Shown piece by piece: positions 35,324 to 44,452 of a stretch of DNA of 64,000 nucleotides. The notes under the pieces are model-generated. The model saw only the letters and a program-made list of their open reading frames with translations, ran no database searches and was not told the DNA's origin. Position numbers and translations under genes: made by a program. Source of the stretch: Mucilaginibacter boryungensis (GTDB lineage: Bacteria > Bacteroidota > Bacteroidia > Sphingobacteriales > Sphingobacteriaceae); contig NZ_JADFFM010000002.1 of assembly GCF_015221995.1 (NCBI RefSeq), positions 806,001-870,000 on the forward strand. Reading direction: 5' to 3'. The stretch's first letter is position 1. Each line of letters starts with the position of its first letter.

Positions 35324-37708
35324 ATGAAACTCACCCTACTCTATCTTTCAATTTTAACAGTGTGTATTACCAACGTTTTTGCGCAGCAAAATAGTGGTAT
35401 TAAAGGCACTGTAACCAACAATAATGCAAGGCCGGTTGAAGCTGCTACCATCGGCATAAAAAATACCGCTCTTGGCACTATAACTAATACCGACGGCAAA
35501 TTTGAATTCAATAAATTAAAACCTGGCCACTATACGCTACATGTATCAGCTGTTGGCTACTTTCCCCAAGAAAAGCAGATCACTGTACCGACTGGTACTA
35601 CCGATGTAGTTGATTTTATATTAAAAGAAAATGCCAGTCACCTGAATGAAGTAGGTATTACCGGTCGTCGTCAAAAATATAAGGTCGATCAATCATCGCA
35701 AAGCCTGCGCCTGAACGAGCCATTGCTACAGGTGCCACAAAATATACAGGTGGTAACCTCGCAAATATTAGCCGACCAGCAAGTAATTAGCATGAGCGAT
35801 GGCTTGATCCGGAATGTGAGCGGTGCTGTGCGCCTGGAGCACTGGGGAGACCTGTACACCAACATTACCATGCGTGGTTCGCAAATACAAGCATTCCGTA
35901 ATGGCTTTAATGTGGTGGGCTCGTACTGGGGGCCGCTTACCGAAGATATGAGTTTTGTAGACCACATCGAGTTTGTAAAAGGGCCGGCCGGGTTCCTGTT
36001 ATCTAACGGCGACCCAAGTGGCTTATATAACGTAGTTACTAAAAAGCCTACAGGCCAACCCAAAGGCGAAGTTAGCTTCACCACGGGCAGCTTTAACCTT
36101 AACCGTGCCACGCTTGATTTAGATGGCAAATTGAGTAAAGACGGTAAATTACTATACCGCTTCGATCTTTCGGCACAAAACAAAGGTTCATTCCGCCCAA
36201 ACGAGTTTAATGACCGGTATGCCATAGCTCCTGTAATTTCCTACCAGATTGACGATAAGACCAAACTAACAGCCGAATATGTTTACCAGCGTGCGCATAT
36301 GTCGGATGTTGGTTCGTATTATGTATTCAGTCCGAAAGGCTACGCTGTACTACCGCGGGATTTCACTCAAACGCCAGCCGGTCTGCCGCCAACTAACATT
36401 AATGACCACAGCGTTACTTTAAACTTGCAGCATCAGTTAGCCGATAATTGGAAATTGACAGCCCAGGCAGCCCGTTACAATTATTCGCAATTAGGCACTT
36501 CCATGTGGGCTGATACCGTATTTGCCGATGGCCGATACGTGCGTAACGCGGGTATTTGGGAGGCCGAAAGCAGCATGTCGTTAGCCCAGGTGTTTATTAA
36601 TGGTAAAGTAACCACTGGCAGCATTGTACATAAATTATTGGGCGGTATAGATATGGCCGACAAAAAATATGTTGCTGACTATGCCCAAACCAAATCATTG
36701 GATACCAAGGCAGCGCCGTTTAACCCATATGAGGAGGCCTTGCCTACCTTAAATAACCCATCAAATGGCTATCCAACTTTCAATCGAAGCCTAAACCTTG
36801 AGGCACGTGCTGCTGCAGGTTACGGGCTGATCAATTCAAATTATTCAAGCTTATATGTGCAGGATGAACTGGGCTTTTTTGATAATAGAGTTAGGTTAAC
36901 CCTGGCAGGGCGTTATACAACTTTGAAAATGTCGGATTTTAACACCCCTGAACAAGCAAATCATTTTACCCCGCGTGTAGGTTTAAGCGTATCTATAGAT
37001 GATAAAACCTCGGTATATGGCTTGCACGACCAAACCTTTTTACCACAGGCCGGAAAAGTGAGTGTAGGTAAATTACAGCCATTAACCGGTACCAATACCG
37101 AGTTTGGTATTAAGAAAGACTGGGCAGATGGCCGTTGGAACACTACCCTTTCAGTATACCAGATATTAAGGGATAATGAACTGACCGCCGATCCGAATGC
37201 TGCGCCAAACTCAGGCTTAAGCATAATATTTGGTCAGAAAAAATCGCAGGGCATAGAATTTGATCTGCGTGGCGAGGTTTTGCCGGGCTTAAATTTAACA
37301 GCCAACTACGCGTTAACAGATTCAAAGGTGAACAAAGTAAACCCTGGCGTAACAGGCTTTACTGTTGGACAAATAGTGCCGGGTTATTCAAAACATGTAG
37401 CTAATGCCTGGCTAAGCTATAAAATACTTAATGGCGGCCTTAAAGGCACCGGCGTTTCTTTAGGTGGGATGTACCTGGCCGGCCGCCAAACTGATACCTG
37501 GAGTGTAGGCCTGGAAGGATTACCTGATTATTTTAAAATGGATGGCGGCCTATTTTGGGAAGATGCAAAAGTGCGCATCACAGCTAATGCCTTTAATCTG
37601 TTAGATAAGTATACCTATAGCGGTTCTTATTACTCGTACCTGAATGCTTATTACTGGCAGGCCGATGCCCCGCGTAACTATCGTTTAAGTATTGCTTACC
37701 GGTTTTAA
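35324..37708 (+). CDS. TonB-dependent siderophore receptor
   Basis: A 794-aa outer-membrane receptor. Signal peptide 1-20 (ending VFAQ), then a carboxypeptidase-like regulatory domain (about 25-110: GIKGTVTNNNARPVEAATIGI, TDGKFEFNKLKPGHYTL), then the plug (PLLQVPQNIQVVTSQIL, typical of FhuA/FpvA siderophore receptors) and a 22-strand barrel ending YRLSIAYRF with the terminal aromatic residue. It imports a ferric siderophore with TonB energy. A PepSY gene follows 3 nt later and is surely in the same operon. Confidence 0.94.
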   Translation: MKLTLLYLSILTVCITNVFAQQNSGIKGTVTNNNARPVEAATIGIKNTALGTITNTDGKFEFNKLKPGHYTLHVSAVGYFPQEKQITVPTGTTDVVDFILKENASHLNEVGITGRRQKYKVDQSSQSLRLNEPLLQVPQNIQVVTSQILADQQVISMSDGLIRNVSGAVRLEHWGDLYTNITMRGSQIQAFRNGFNVVGSYWGPLTEDMSFVDHIEFVKGPAGFLLSNGDPSGLYNVVTKKPTGQPKGEVSFTTGSFNLNRATLDLDGKLSKDGKLLYRFDLSAQNKGSFRPNEFNDRYAIAPVISYQIDDKTKLTAEYVYQRAHMSDVGSYYVFSPKGYAVLPRDFTQTPAGLPPTNINDHSVTLNLQHQLADNWKLTAQAARYNYSQLGTSMWADTVFADGRYVRNAGIWEAESSMSLAQVFINGKVTTGSIVHKLLGGIDMADKKYVADYAQTKSLDTKAAPFNPYEEALPTLNNPSNGYPTFNRSLNLEARAAAGYGLINSNYSSLYVQDELGFFDNRVRLTLAGRYTTLKMSDFNTPEQANHFTPRVGLSVSIDDKTSVYGLHDQTFLPQAGKVSVGKLQPLTGTNTEFGIKKDWADGRWNTTLSVYQILRDNELTADPNAAPNSGLSIIFGQKKSQGIEFDLRGEVLPGLNLTANYALTDSKVNKVNPGVTGFTVGQIVPGYSKHVANAWLSYKILNGGLKGTGVSLGGMYLAGRQTDTWSVGLEGLPDYFKMDGGLFWEDAKVRITANAFNLLDKYTYSGSYYSYLNAYYWQADAPRNYRLSIAYRF

Positions 37709-37711
37709 TAA

Positions 37712-38860
37712 ATGACACGTTTTAAAAAAAACATCTTATTTATACATCGTTGGCTCGGGTTCATCTCCGGGCTGGTGGTGTTTATTGTAAGTATTACCGG
37801 CTGTTTATTTGTTTTCCAGGATGAGATACAGGATGCTATACATAGCTATCGCAAAATAGAGGTGCAGCAAAAACCCTATGTCCAACCGTCAGAACTGAAA
37901 CGCCTGGCCTTACAGCATTACCCAAAAGGGAATCCTGCTTTTATTGCCTATTATGGCCCTGACCGACCAGCGGTGGTGATGACTATTGTGCCTAAATTAG
38001 GGACACGCTATATTTACTTAAATCCTTACACGGGTAAATTCTTACATGATGAGGACATTACCAAAAACTTTTTCATCGTAGTTGAATATATACACCTGTA
38101 TCTGTTATTACCCGACAAAATTGGCCGGTTAGTAGTAGGCATATCGGTAATTGTATTTGTGATATTGCTGATAAGTGGTTTGGTACTTTGGTGGCCTAAG
38201 CGCAAAAGTGACCGCAAGCGTAGTTTCAACATTAAATGGAACGGTCGCTGGCGCCGCGTAAATTACGATTTGCATAATGTACTGGGTTTTTACGCCTGTA
38301 GCATTGCATTAATATTGGCGCTATCAGGTTTATCCATCGCTTTCGATTGGATGCGTAATGGAATTTACAGCGCCAGTAACCTTTGCCAAAAATATCCTTT
38401 GGAAAAACTGGTAGTCAAATCGGATACGCTGCATAAAAATATTGAGACCAAAATCCCCGCGGATGATATGGCGTTTACCTATACCCATCAGCATTCGCCG
38501 CTGGCACAAATGTTTTTCATATCCGAGGGGGATAAAAAAGGATCGGGCACAACTACCGTTACCCCTTATTATACCTCCATGCACTATTACCGCAGTGATA
38601 GTTACACGTTTGACCAATATAGTGGCAAGTTATTAAAAACAGAACTACAACAGCATAAAAGCCCTGGCCGTAAAATGAATGATGCCAATTATGATATCCA
38701 TGTAGGCCAGATCATTGGTCTACCGGGAAAAATCATCGCTTTTATAGTTAGCCTTATTTGTGCCAGTTTGCCTGTCACCGGTTTTATAGTATGGTTTGGT
38801 AAACGCAAAAAGAAGAAGCGGAACCCCAATATTCGGCATCATAAACTATCAGTGGCCTAA
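37712..38860 (+). CDS. PepSY-associated membrane protein (siderophore reductase-like)
   Basis: A 382-aa inner-membrane protein of the PepSY_TM family. The N-terminal helix (about 15-35, HRWLGFISGLVVFIVSITGCLFVF read in pieces), two more helices near 140-160 and 190-210, and a last one near 340-360 are visible, with a PepSY-like periplasmic part between. Proteins of this kind beside siderophore receptors (such as FoxB, PiuB) help release iron by reduction. Start is 3 nt after the receptor stop. Convergent with the UbiA gene. Confidence 0.88.
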   Translation: MTRFKKNILFIHRWLGFISGLVVFIVSITGCLFVFQDEIQDAIHSYRKIEVQQKPYVQPSELKRLALQHYPKGNPAFIAYYGPDRPAVVMTIVPKLGTRYIYLNPYTGKFLHDEDITKNFFIVVEYIHLYLLLPDKIGRLVVGISVIVFVILLISGLVLWWPKRKSDRKRSFNIKWNGRWRRVNYDLHNVLGFYACSIALILALSGLSIAFDWMRNGIYSASNLCQKYPLEKLVVKSDTLHKNIETKIPADDMAFTYTHQHSPLAQMFFISEGDKKGSGTTTVTPYYTSMHYYRSDSYTFDQYSGKLLKTELQQHKSPGRKMNDANYDIHVGQIIGLPGKIIAFIVSLICASLPVTGFIVWFGKRKKKKRNPNIRHHKLSVA

Positions 38861-38905
38861 GAAACCAAAGTCCGTCCATGCCTTGACTTGCTACCGATTA
38901 TACCC

Positions 38906-39790
38906 CTACCACATCCAAACCAACCAACCAAAATAAGCGATCATGCATCCCGCGCTCAAAAAATTCATGCGCATAGCATTTTGGAAATTAGCATTAGTGT
39001 TATCCTGTCCCACTTTGTAAAACCACCAGTTAAAAAATACAAAAATGGGTAAGGTACACCCTAAAAAAGCATAAAATTTGGACAAATTCCCTGTAGGATA
39101 CCAATAAGCAAACATCAGCACCAAACCAATAGCAAATAATGCCCCGGAAAAGATAAATGATCCTTTATAACCCAGCAGCAAGCTTAACGTTCGGTCTCCT
39201 CGGCGGCTGTCCTCATCGTGCTGGTAAACCTGCGTGAGCGGGTAAGATGCCCCTATCAAACACGAACAAATAGCCCCGGCAACAAGCAATTGTGGGGGCC
39301 AATGAATAAAAGGGCTTGCTGCTGAGAGGGCAAAATAGGTGCTCCAATAAATAAATGCCCCCTGGAAAAAGAAAACCGTTAGGAAACTGATAATGGGATA
39401 TTTTTTTAAACGGATAGCGGGGTGGCTATATAGTTTAGACATAGTGCCATAAATAAGCACCGCTACCGCGAAATACCAGCTTACTAATAAACTTAATAAA
39501 AAGGCCAGGGCTTCTATTAATAAGGAGAAATAATAGAGGCTGATATCAACCCTGGGTGGCTTTTTTAGTAATCCTATACTCTCTTCATCTTTGTCAAAAT
39601 AGCTGTTGTAGCCATTGCTGGCAGGAAAAGCAAGGAAATGCCAGATAAAAAACACCAGCCACACTTTACTAAAGTGCATAACGGGAGTCTGACTTAAAGC
39701 GAAAAGGAACACGGGAAACAAAAACAATGAAAACACAAACCGCAAGTGCGCTATGGCCGACCGGCTTGGTATCAGTTGTTTCACTTTCAT
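38906..39790 (-). CDS. UbiA-family prenyltransferase
   Basis: A 294-aa integral membrane protein with about eight to nine helices. UbiA enzymes transfer polyprenyl groups to aromatic acceptors. The first Asp-rich motif is Asn62-x3-Asp66-x-Asp68 (YNSYFDKDEES), the second Asp194-x4-Asp199 (QHDEDSRRGDRT), so both diphosphate/Mg sites look intact. It diverges from a YceI gene with only 64 nt between and sits beside a type III polyketide synthase operon, which suggests an aromatic polyketide acceptor rather than the ubiquinone or menaquinone route. That target is inference. Confidence 0.88.
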   Translation of the reverse strand: MKVKQLIPSRSAIAHLRFVFSLFLFPVFLFALSQTPVMHFSKVWLVFFIWHFLAFPASNGYNSYFDKDEESIGLLKKPPRVDISLYYFSLLIEALAFLLSLLVSWYFAVAVLIYGTMSKLYSHPAIRLKKYPIISFLTVFFFQGAFIYWSTYFALSAASPFIHWPPQLLVAGAICSCLIGASYPLTQVYQHDEDSRRGDRTLSLLLGYKGSFIFSGALFAIGLVLMFAYWYPTGNLSKFYAFLGCTLPIFVFFNWWFYKVGQDNTNANFQNAMRMNFLSAGCMIAYFGWLVWMW

Positions 39791-39854
39791 TGTGCTAATG
39801 TAAAATACTTATATCACTAATTAATACGTTTCAAATTTTTGTTAAAATAGACCC

Positions 39855-40391
39855 ATGAAGAAGTTTTTTCTATTGATCCTAATTATCGCCACTGCGAATA
39901 TCGTATCGGCACAAGTAAAATACACGGTAACTAAAGCAAACGTTGCCTTCAAAATAAAAAATATGGGAATTGGCACTGGCGGCACTATTGGCGGCATACA
40001 GGCCGATATCAATTTTAGCAAAGACAAACCCGAAACCAGCACTATTACCGCCACAGCCGATGTAAATACCATTAATACCGATAACGATTTGCGCGACAGC
40101 CACCTGAAAGGTGATGGTTTTTTTGATGTGGCGAAGTATCCAAAGATCACTATGAAGTCGGTTGCAATAAAACATAAAAGCGGAAACAACTATTTGGGGA
40201 CTTTTAACGTAACTATTAAAGACAAAACAAAACAGATAGCCGTACCTTTTACTTTTATTGTATATGGCGCCGTGGCCGAATTTAAAGGCAGTTTTAAATT
40301 GCAGCGTACCGATTTTGGCGTTGGCGATTCAAGTTTGGTTTTGAGTAACGATGTTACAGTTGATATAGATATACAAACAATAAGTAGTTAG
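39855..40391 (+). CDS. YceI-family periplasmic protein
   Basis: A 178-aa secreted protein, signal peptide 1-19 (ending IVSAQ). The YceI fold is a lipocalin-like barrel; the Thermus homologue binds a polyisoprenoid diphosphate. Typical marks are FKIKNMGIGTGGTIGG, ATADVNTINTDNDLRDSHLKGDGFFD (read in pieces), and the end FKLQRTDFGVGD. The polyketide synthase starts 5 nt after its stop, so it heads that operon. An isoprenoid-binding role fits the neighbouring UbiA gene. Confidence 0.9.
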   Translation: MKKFFLLILIIATANIVSAQVKYTVTKANVAFKIKNMGIGTGGTIGGIQADINFSKDKPETSTITATADVNTINTDNDLRDSHLKGDGFFDVAKYPKITMKSVAIKHKSGNNYLGTFNVTIKDKTKQIAVPFTFIVYGAVAEFKGSFKLQRTDFGVGDSSLVLSNDVTVDIDIQTISS

Positions 40392-40396
40392 CATAC

Positions 40397-41515
40397 ATGA
40401 GTAGTTGCATCAGCGCCATAGGTATTGCCAATCCCGCTAATAAATTTAAGCAGCAAAGGATATACCGGTTTATGGCTGATGCATCTGGCCTGGATGAGAA
40501 TAACCGCGACCGGCTGAAAAGTATTTACGATAATTCGGGGATTGACTACCGCTATTCGGTTATTCCCGATTTTGGTGTTGATACTCCCGAGGAACATACC
40601 TTTTTTGCAGCCAACGCCACGCTTGAACCATTTGTAACTACCCAAAGCCGCATGGCTTTATATCAAAAAGAGGCAGTTAATATTGCCGAAGCCGCGATAA
40701 GAAATTGCTTTGCGCGTTTTCCTCATAATATCGCGCAGCAAATTACGCACCTTATTACGGTTAGCTGTACAGGTATGTATGCCCCTGGTTTAGATATCGA
40801 CCTGGTGGGGCGGTTAGGATTAAAAACCACCGTTGAGCGTACCTGTATTAATTTTATGGGCTGCTATGGCGCTATCAATGCCCTTAAAACTGCCGACTAT
40901 ATTTGTCGTGCTGATGCGCACGCCAAAGTGCTGGTGGTAAGTGTTGAATTGTGTACCCTGCACTTCCAGAAAGAGAATACGCTGGATAACTGGGTGGCCA
41001 ATTCGTTGTTTAGCGATGGCGCTGCGGCGGTGCTGGTTGAGGATACGGCTAACCGCTTAATCGAAGGCACCCACTTAAAACTGAATTATTTTTACTCGGA
41101 ATTTTTACCTGATGCCCGTAACGAAATGGGCTGGTTTGTGGGTAATACCGGCTTTGAAATGCGCCTGACCAGTAAAGTATCAAAACAAATAAAACGCAAC
41201 ATTAAAGGGGTGACTGATAGGTTATTGCATGGCGCCGAGATAAAAGGCCTGACCCAAATTGATGCCTACGCCATTCATCCTGGTGGCCGCAAAATACTGG
41301 AAGCAGTAGAAGAAGCGCTGGAATTGCCTGAAGAAAGTAATGATTTTGCTTATGATGTTTTGCGCAAACATGGCAACATGTCATCGGCTACCATACTTTT
41401 TGTACTGCAACGCATACTGGAAAACACGGTTAAAACTAATCAGCAGATATTAAGTTTCGCTTTTGGCCCTGGGCTCACCGTGGAAGGCATGGTGCTGAAA
41501 ACCCATACCGCATGA
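40397..41515 (+). CDS. Type III polyketide synthase
   Basis: A 372-aa homodimeric ketosynthase of the chalcone/alkylresorcinol synthase family, which extends an acyl-CoA starter with malonyl-CoA and cyclises the product. The catalytic triad is complete: Cys156 in NFMGCYGAINAL, His294 in YAIHPGGRKIL, Asn327 in KHGNMSSATILF. The family loop TVSCTGMYAPGLD is also there. It overlaps the FAD gene by 4 nt (ATGA). The company of a flavoprotein and a methyltransferase matches srsABC of Streptomyces griseus, where the synthase makes alkylresorcinols. Starter and product here are unknown. Confidence 0.95.
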   Translation: MSSCISAIGIANPANKFKQQRIYRFMADASGLDENNRDRLKSIYDNSGIDYRYSVIPDFGVDTPEEHTFFAANATLEPFVTTQSRMALYQKEAVNIAEAAIRNCFARFPHNIAQQITHLITVSCTGMYAPGLDIDLVGRLGLKTTVERTCINFMGCYGAINALKTADYICRADAHAKVLVVSVELCTLHFQKENTLDNWVANSLFSDGAAAVLVEDTANRLIEGTHLKLNYFYSEFLPDARNEMGWFVGNTGFEMRLTSKVSKQIKRNIKGVTDRLLHGAEIKGLTQIDAYAIHPGGRKILEAVEEALELPEESNDFAYDVLRKHGNMSSATILFVLQRILENTVKTNQQILSFAFGPGLTVEGMVLKTHTA

Positions 41516-42636
41516 TTGATGTATTGATCATCGGCGGTGGCTTGGCGGGTTTATTTAATGCCATCCAATTAAACCGTGCAGGTTTACAGGTTACCGTCAT
41601 CGAAAAAAAATCATATCCCTTTCATCGTGTTTGCGGCGAATATATCAGTAATGAGGTTTTGCCATTTATGAAGAATTTAGGTATTGATGCTAATGAGCTT
41701 AACCCTTCGCACATCAATCGCTTAGAGATCACTTCAGCCGGAGGAAAAAGTTTTAAAACAACTTTAGACCTAGGTGGCTTCGGCTTGAGCCGGTACACTT
41801 TAGACCATCATCTGTATCAAAAAGCACAGGCAGCCGGGGTGAAATTTATGCTAAACACCCGGGTGGAGGATGTGCGTTTTGTACAAGATCGTTTTGAAGT
41901 AGTTATTCCCGGGCAGGTATTAACTGCACCGTTGGTTATTGGTTCGTATGGCAAAAGATCGAACCTTGACCAGAAATTGAAACGCAATTTTTTTTATAAA
42001 CGTAGCCCGTACCTGGCGGTAAAATTCCATATTAAAGCCGATCTGCCTACCGATTTGATTCAACTTAACAATTATAAGGATGGCTATTGCGGTGTAAGCA
42101 AAGTAGAGGGCGACCGCTACTGCATGTGCTACCTGGCCAAACGCGATGACCTGCGCAGGTATGGTTCATTACCCGCATTGGAAGAAAATGTCATCTGCAA
42201 AAATCCTTATCTGAAAGAAATATTCGATACTGCCGAGTTTTTACTGGATAAACCTGAGGTGATCAACGAAATATCATTCGAAAAAAAAGCGCCAGTAGAA
42301 CAACATATATTAATGAGCGGCGATACCGCCGGGATGATTGCGCCACTTTGCGGTAACGGTATGGCCATGGCTATCCATTCCAGCAAGATACTTTCTGATA
42401 CCATCAAAAAATATTATCAACCCGGAAAATTCAACGCTGCGCAACGTAGCCAATTGGAACAAGCTTACACCCGAGCCTGGGACAAAGAGTTTGCCAGTCG
42501 CTTATGGGCCGGCAGGCAAATGCAGCGTATGTTTGGGCGCGATAGTATAACAGGGTTAACTATTACTGCACTGAATAATATTCCTTCGCTGGCTAATTTC
42601 CTTATCCGTACATCGCACGGTCAACCTTTTGCATAA
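41512..42636 (+). CDS. FAD-dependent oxidoreductase (hydroxylase or reductase)
   Basis: A 374-aa flavoprotein. The N-terminal dinucleotide fold has the motif GGGLAG (residues 8-13) and the acidic end VIEKKSYPFHRVCGEYIS, a signature shared by geranylgeranyl reductase and halogenase/hydroxylase-like enzymes; the second FAD motif is SGDTAGMIAPLCGNGMAMA. It overlaps the polyketide synthase and touches the methyltransferase start by 1 nt, so translation is coupled. In the srs system the flavoprotein SrsC hydroxylates a methylated resorcinol to a quinone precursor. Reduction of a prenyl chain is the main alternative. Confidence 0.88.
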   Translation: MIDVLIIGGGLAGLFNAIQLNRAGLQVTVIEKKSYPFHRVCGEYISNEVLPFMKNLGIDANELNPSHINRLEITSAGGKSFKTTLDLGGFGLSRYTLDHHLYQKAQAAGVKFMLNTRVEDVRFVQDRFEVVIPGQVLTAPLVIGSYGKRSNLDQKLKRNFFYKRSPYLAVKFHIKADLPTDLIQLNNYKDGYCGVSKVEGDRYCMCYLAKRDDLRRYGSLPALEENVICKNPYLKEIFDTAEFLLDKPEVINEISFEKKAPVEQHILMSGDTAGMIAPLCGNGMAMAIHSSKILSDTIKKYYQPGKFNAAQRSQLEQAYTRAWDKEFASRLWAGRQMQRMFGRDSITGLTITALNNIPSLANFLIRTSHGQPFA

Positions 42637-43328
42637 TGCTGACCCTGAAAACACGATCTGCCGAAGCTGAGGTAATGGATGATTTTGAACTTTCATCTGC
42701 CGAGATCGATCCTGTGCTGGCCGGTCTGGGAAAAATGAACAATCTGTTCGGTGCCTATAAAACCCTAATAAAAGCTTTGAAAAATTTTCCGGTAGCGGCA
42801 GGCAGTCATATTAGCGATTGGGGCTGCGGCGGGGGTGATACGTTGCGGGAATTACGCCGATGGTCCAACCAGCAAAAGCTTAATTTGCAATTGACCGGGG
42901 TTGATGCTGCTGAAGCAGCTGTGAAGTTTGCGTCACAGAACTCTGTCGAGGCGGATATCAATTACATAAAAACCGATGTGTTTAGTGACAGTCTTTACCC
43001 CGAGCAATTTGATATTGTATTTTCCGGATTGTTCAGTCACCATTTTGCCGATGAAGAGTGGGTGCGACTGATTAATAAAATGCGCGACTGCTCGACACGT
43101 GGTGTAATACTAACCGATTTGCACCGGCATTGGGTTTTATATTACTCGGTTTGGCTTATTACCCATTTATTTACCCGTAATAAAATGGTAAGGATAGACG
43201 GGCCGTTATCGGTAAAGCGCAGCTTTAAAAAAGCCGAATTGGTGCGCTTGTTAAAAAAAGCACAAATTGATAACTATAAATTAACATGGGTTTGGCCTTT
43301 CCGATGGCTATTAATTATACACAAATAG
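42636..43328 (+). CDS. SAM-dependent methyltransferase
   Basis: A 230-aa class I methyltransferase. Motif I is SDWGCGGGDTLRELR (about 61-75), the acidic strand end is TGVDAAEAAVKFA, and FDIVFSGLFSHHFADEEW is motif post-II. LTDLHRHWVLYYSVWLI is a feature of the methyltransferases found beside type III polyketide synthases and FAD enzymes, by my recollection. The start shares one base with the preceding stop codon (TAATG). It probably methylates the polyketide, as SrsB does in Streptomyces. Confidence 0.9.
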   Translation: MLTLKTRSAEAEVMDDFELSSAEIDPVLAGLGKMNNLFGAYKTLIKALKNFPVAAGSHISDWGCGGGDTLRELRRWSNQQKLNLQLTGVDAAEAAVKFASQNSVEADINYIKTDVFSDSLYPEQFDIVFSGLFSHHFADEEWVRLINKMRDCSTRGVILTDLHRHWVLYYSVWLITHLFTRNKMVRIDGPLSVKRSFKKAELVRLLKKAQIDNYKLTWVWPFRWLLIIHK

Positions 43329-43340
43329 TAAATTAGCGCT

Positions 43341-44405
43341 ATGAAACTGCGCGTATTGATATTTCTTACCGCTGCTTCGGTAGCTATTACACTATCGGCA
43401 GTCAACTATTACTTTCAGCACAAATGGTTCGATGTTGGGGTTACTTTCGGTGTATCATTTGTGATTAGCTTTATTGTTTTTTACTACCTGATAGAACGAT
43501 ACGTATACTCTAAGATCAAACTTATCTATAAACTTATCCACAACCTTAAGCTTGGCCGCGACCTGCGCGATGCACTGGGGGAAACAATTAATAGCGCCGA
43601 CCCGATTGCCGATGTGGAATTGGAGGTAAAAGCCTGGGCACGGGAGAAAAAAATAGAAATTGACGAATTGCGTAAGCAGGAACAATTTCGCCGCGAGTTT
43701 TTGTCCAATATCTCCCATGAATTTAAAACCCCCCTTTTTGCCATACAAGGTTATATTGAAGCCGTACGCGATGACAGGTTTGAGGATAAAGAAATGGCAA
43801 CCCAGTTCCTGGAAAAAGCTTCAAAAAATGTAGACCGGTTAAGTTATCTTATTAAGGACCTGGATGAAATATCCAAGCTTGAATCGGGCGAAATGCCTAT
43901 CAATTATACCAAATTTAAAATAAACGATTTGGTACGCGAAGTGCTTGACGAGATGGAAATGAAAGCCAGCCAGCATGACATTAAACTTATTTTTAAGCAA
44001 AAGTACGACGACAATATAATGGTTACCGCCGACAGGGAAAAGATACAACAGGTAATGGTTAACCTGATAGACAATTCATTTAAATATGGCAAACAAGGTG
44101 GCAATACGTCGGTCAGTATCTTTAACCTGCATGACCAGGTGCTGATAGAAGTTACCGACGACGGTATTGGGATAGAAGAAAAATATCTGCCACGGTTATT
44201 CGAACGTTTTTTCCGTACCGAACAAAGCCGGTCACGGCAAATTGGTGGTTCAGGTTTAGGATTAGCTATTGTGAAGCACATTATTGAAGCTCATCAACAA
44301 ACCATTAATGTGCGCAGCACAGCCGGTTTAGGGTCGACATTTGGATTTACTTTACAAAAAGCAAAACAATTACCGTTCCCGGCTATTCCTGTATTAAATA
44401 GTTAA
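43341..44405 (+). CDS. PhoR-like sensor histidine kinase
   Basis: A 354-aa membrane histidine kinase. Two helices (about 5-22 and 33-52) are joined by a very short loop, so there is hardly a periplasmic sensor. The dimerisation domain carries His126 in SNISHEFKTPL, then the ATP site motifs NLIDNSFKYG (N box), DDGIGIEEKYLPRLFERFFR and GGSGLGLAIVKHI. This simple layout resembles PhoR kinases. No response regulator is adjacent. It starts 12 nt after the methyltransferase, and DUF47/Pit phosphate genes follow, supporting a phosphate link. Confidence 0.92.
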   Translation: MKLRVLIFLTAASVAITLSAVNYYFQHKWFDVGVTFGVSFVISFIVFYYLIERYVYSKIKLIYKLIHNLKLGRDLRDALGETINSADPIADVELEVKAWAREKKIEIDELRKQEQFRREFLSNISHEFKTPLFAIQGYIEAVRDDRFEDKEMATQFLEKASKNVDRLSYLIKDLDEISKLESGEMPINYTKFKINDLVREVLDEMEMKASQHDIKLIFKQKYDDNIMVTADREKIQQVMVNLIDNSFKYGKQGGNTSVSIFNLHDQVLIEVTDDGIGIEEKYLPRLFERFFRTEQSRSRQIGGSGLGLAIVKHIIEAHQQTINVRSTAGLGSTFGFTLQKAKQLPFPAIPVLNS

Positions 44406-44435
44406 CATTAATTTAACATTCATACCTTACCTTTG
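44402..44435 (+). promoter_or_regulatory. Pho-box-like direct repeats and promoter before DUF47-pit
   Basis: TTAACA at 44402-44407 and again at 44413-44418 repeat with an 11-bp period, as in the Bacillus PhoP box (TTAACA-type hexamers spaced by about 5 nt). An exact -7 element TACCTTTG follows at 44428-44435, with no clear -33 box, so an activator may replace it. The first repeat overlaps the stop codon of the kinase gene. Confidence 0.5.
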
Positions 44436-44452
44436 CCCTACAATCTAATACG

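Noticed and set aside
35689..36225. 178-aa minus-strand frame inside the siderophore receptor
   Set aside because: Shadow of a clear TonB receptor; no family resemblance.
38906..43328. Flexirubin or dialkylresorcinol (DarA/DarB) cluster
   Set aside because: The ketosynthase is a type III enzyme with the CHS-type triad. No DarB-like KAS III, acyl carrier protein or ammonia lyase is present.
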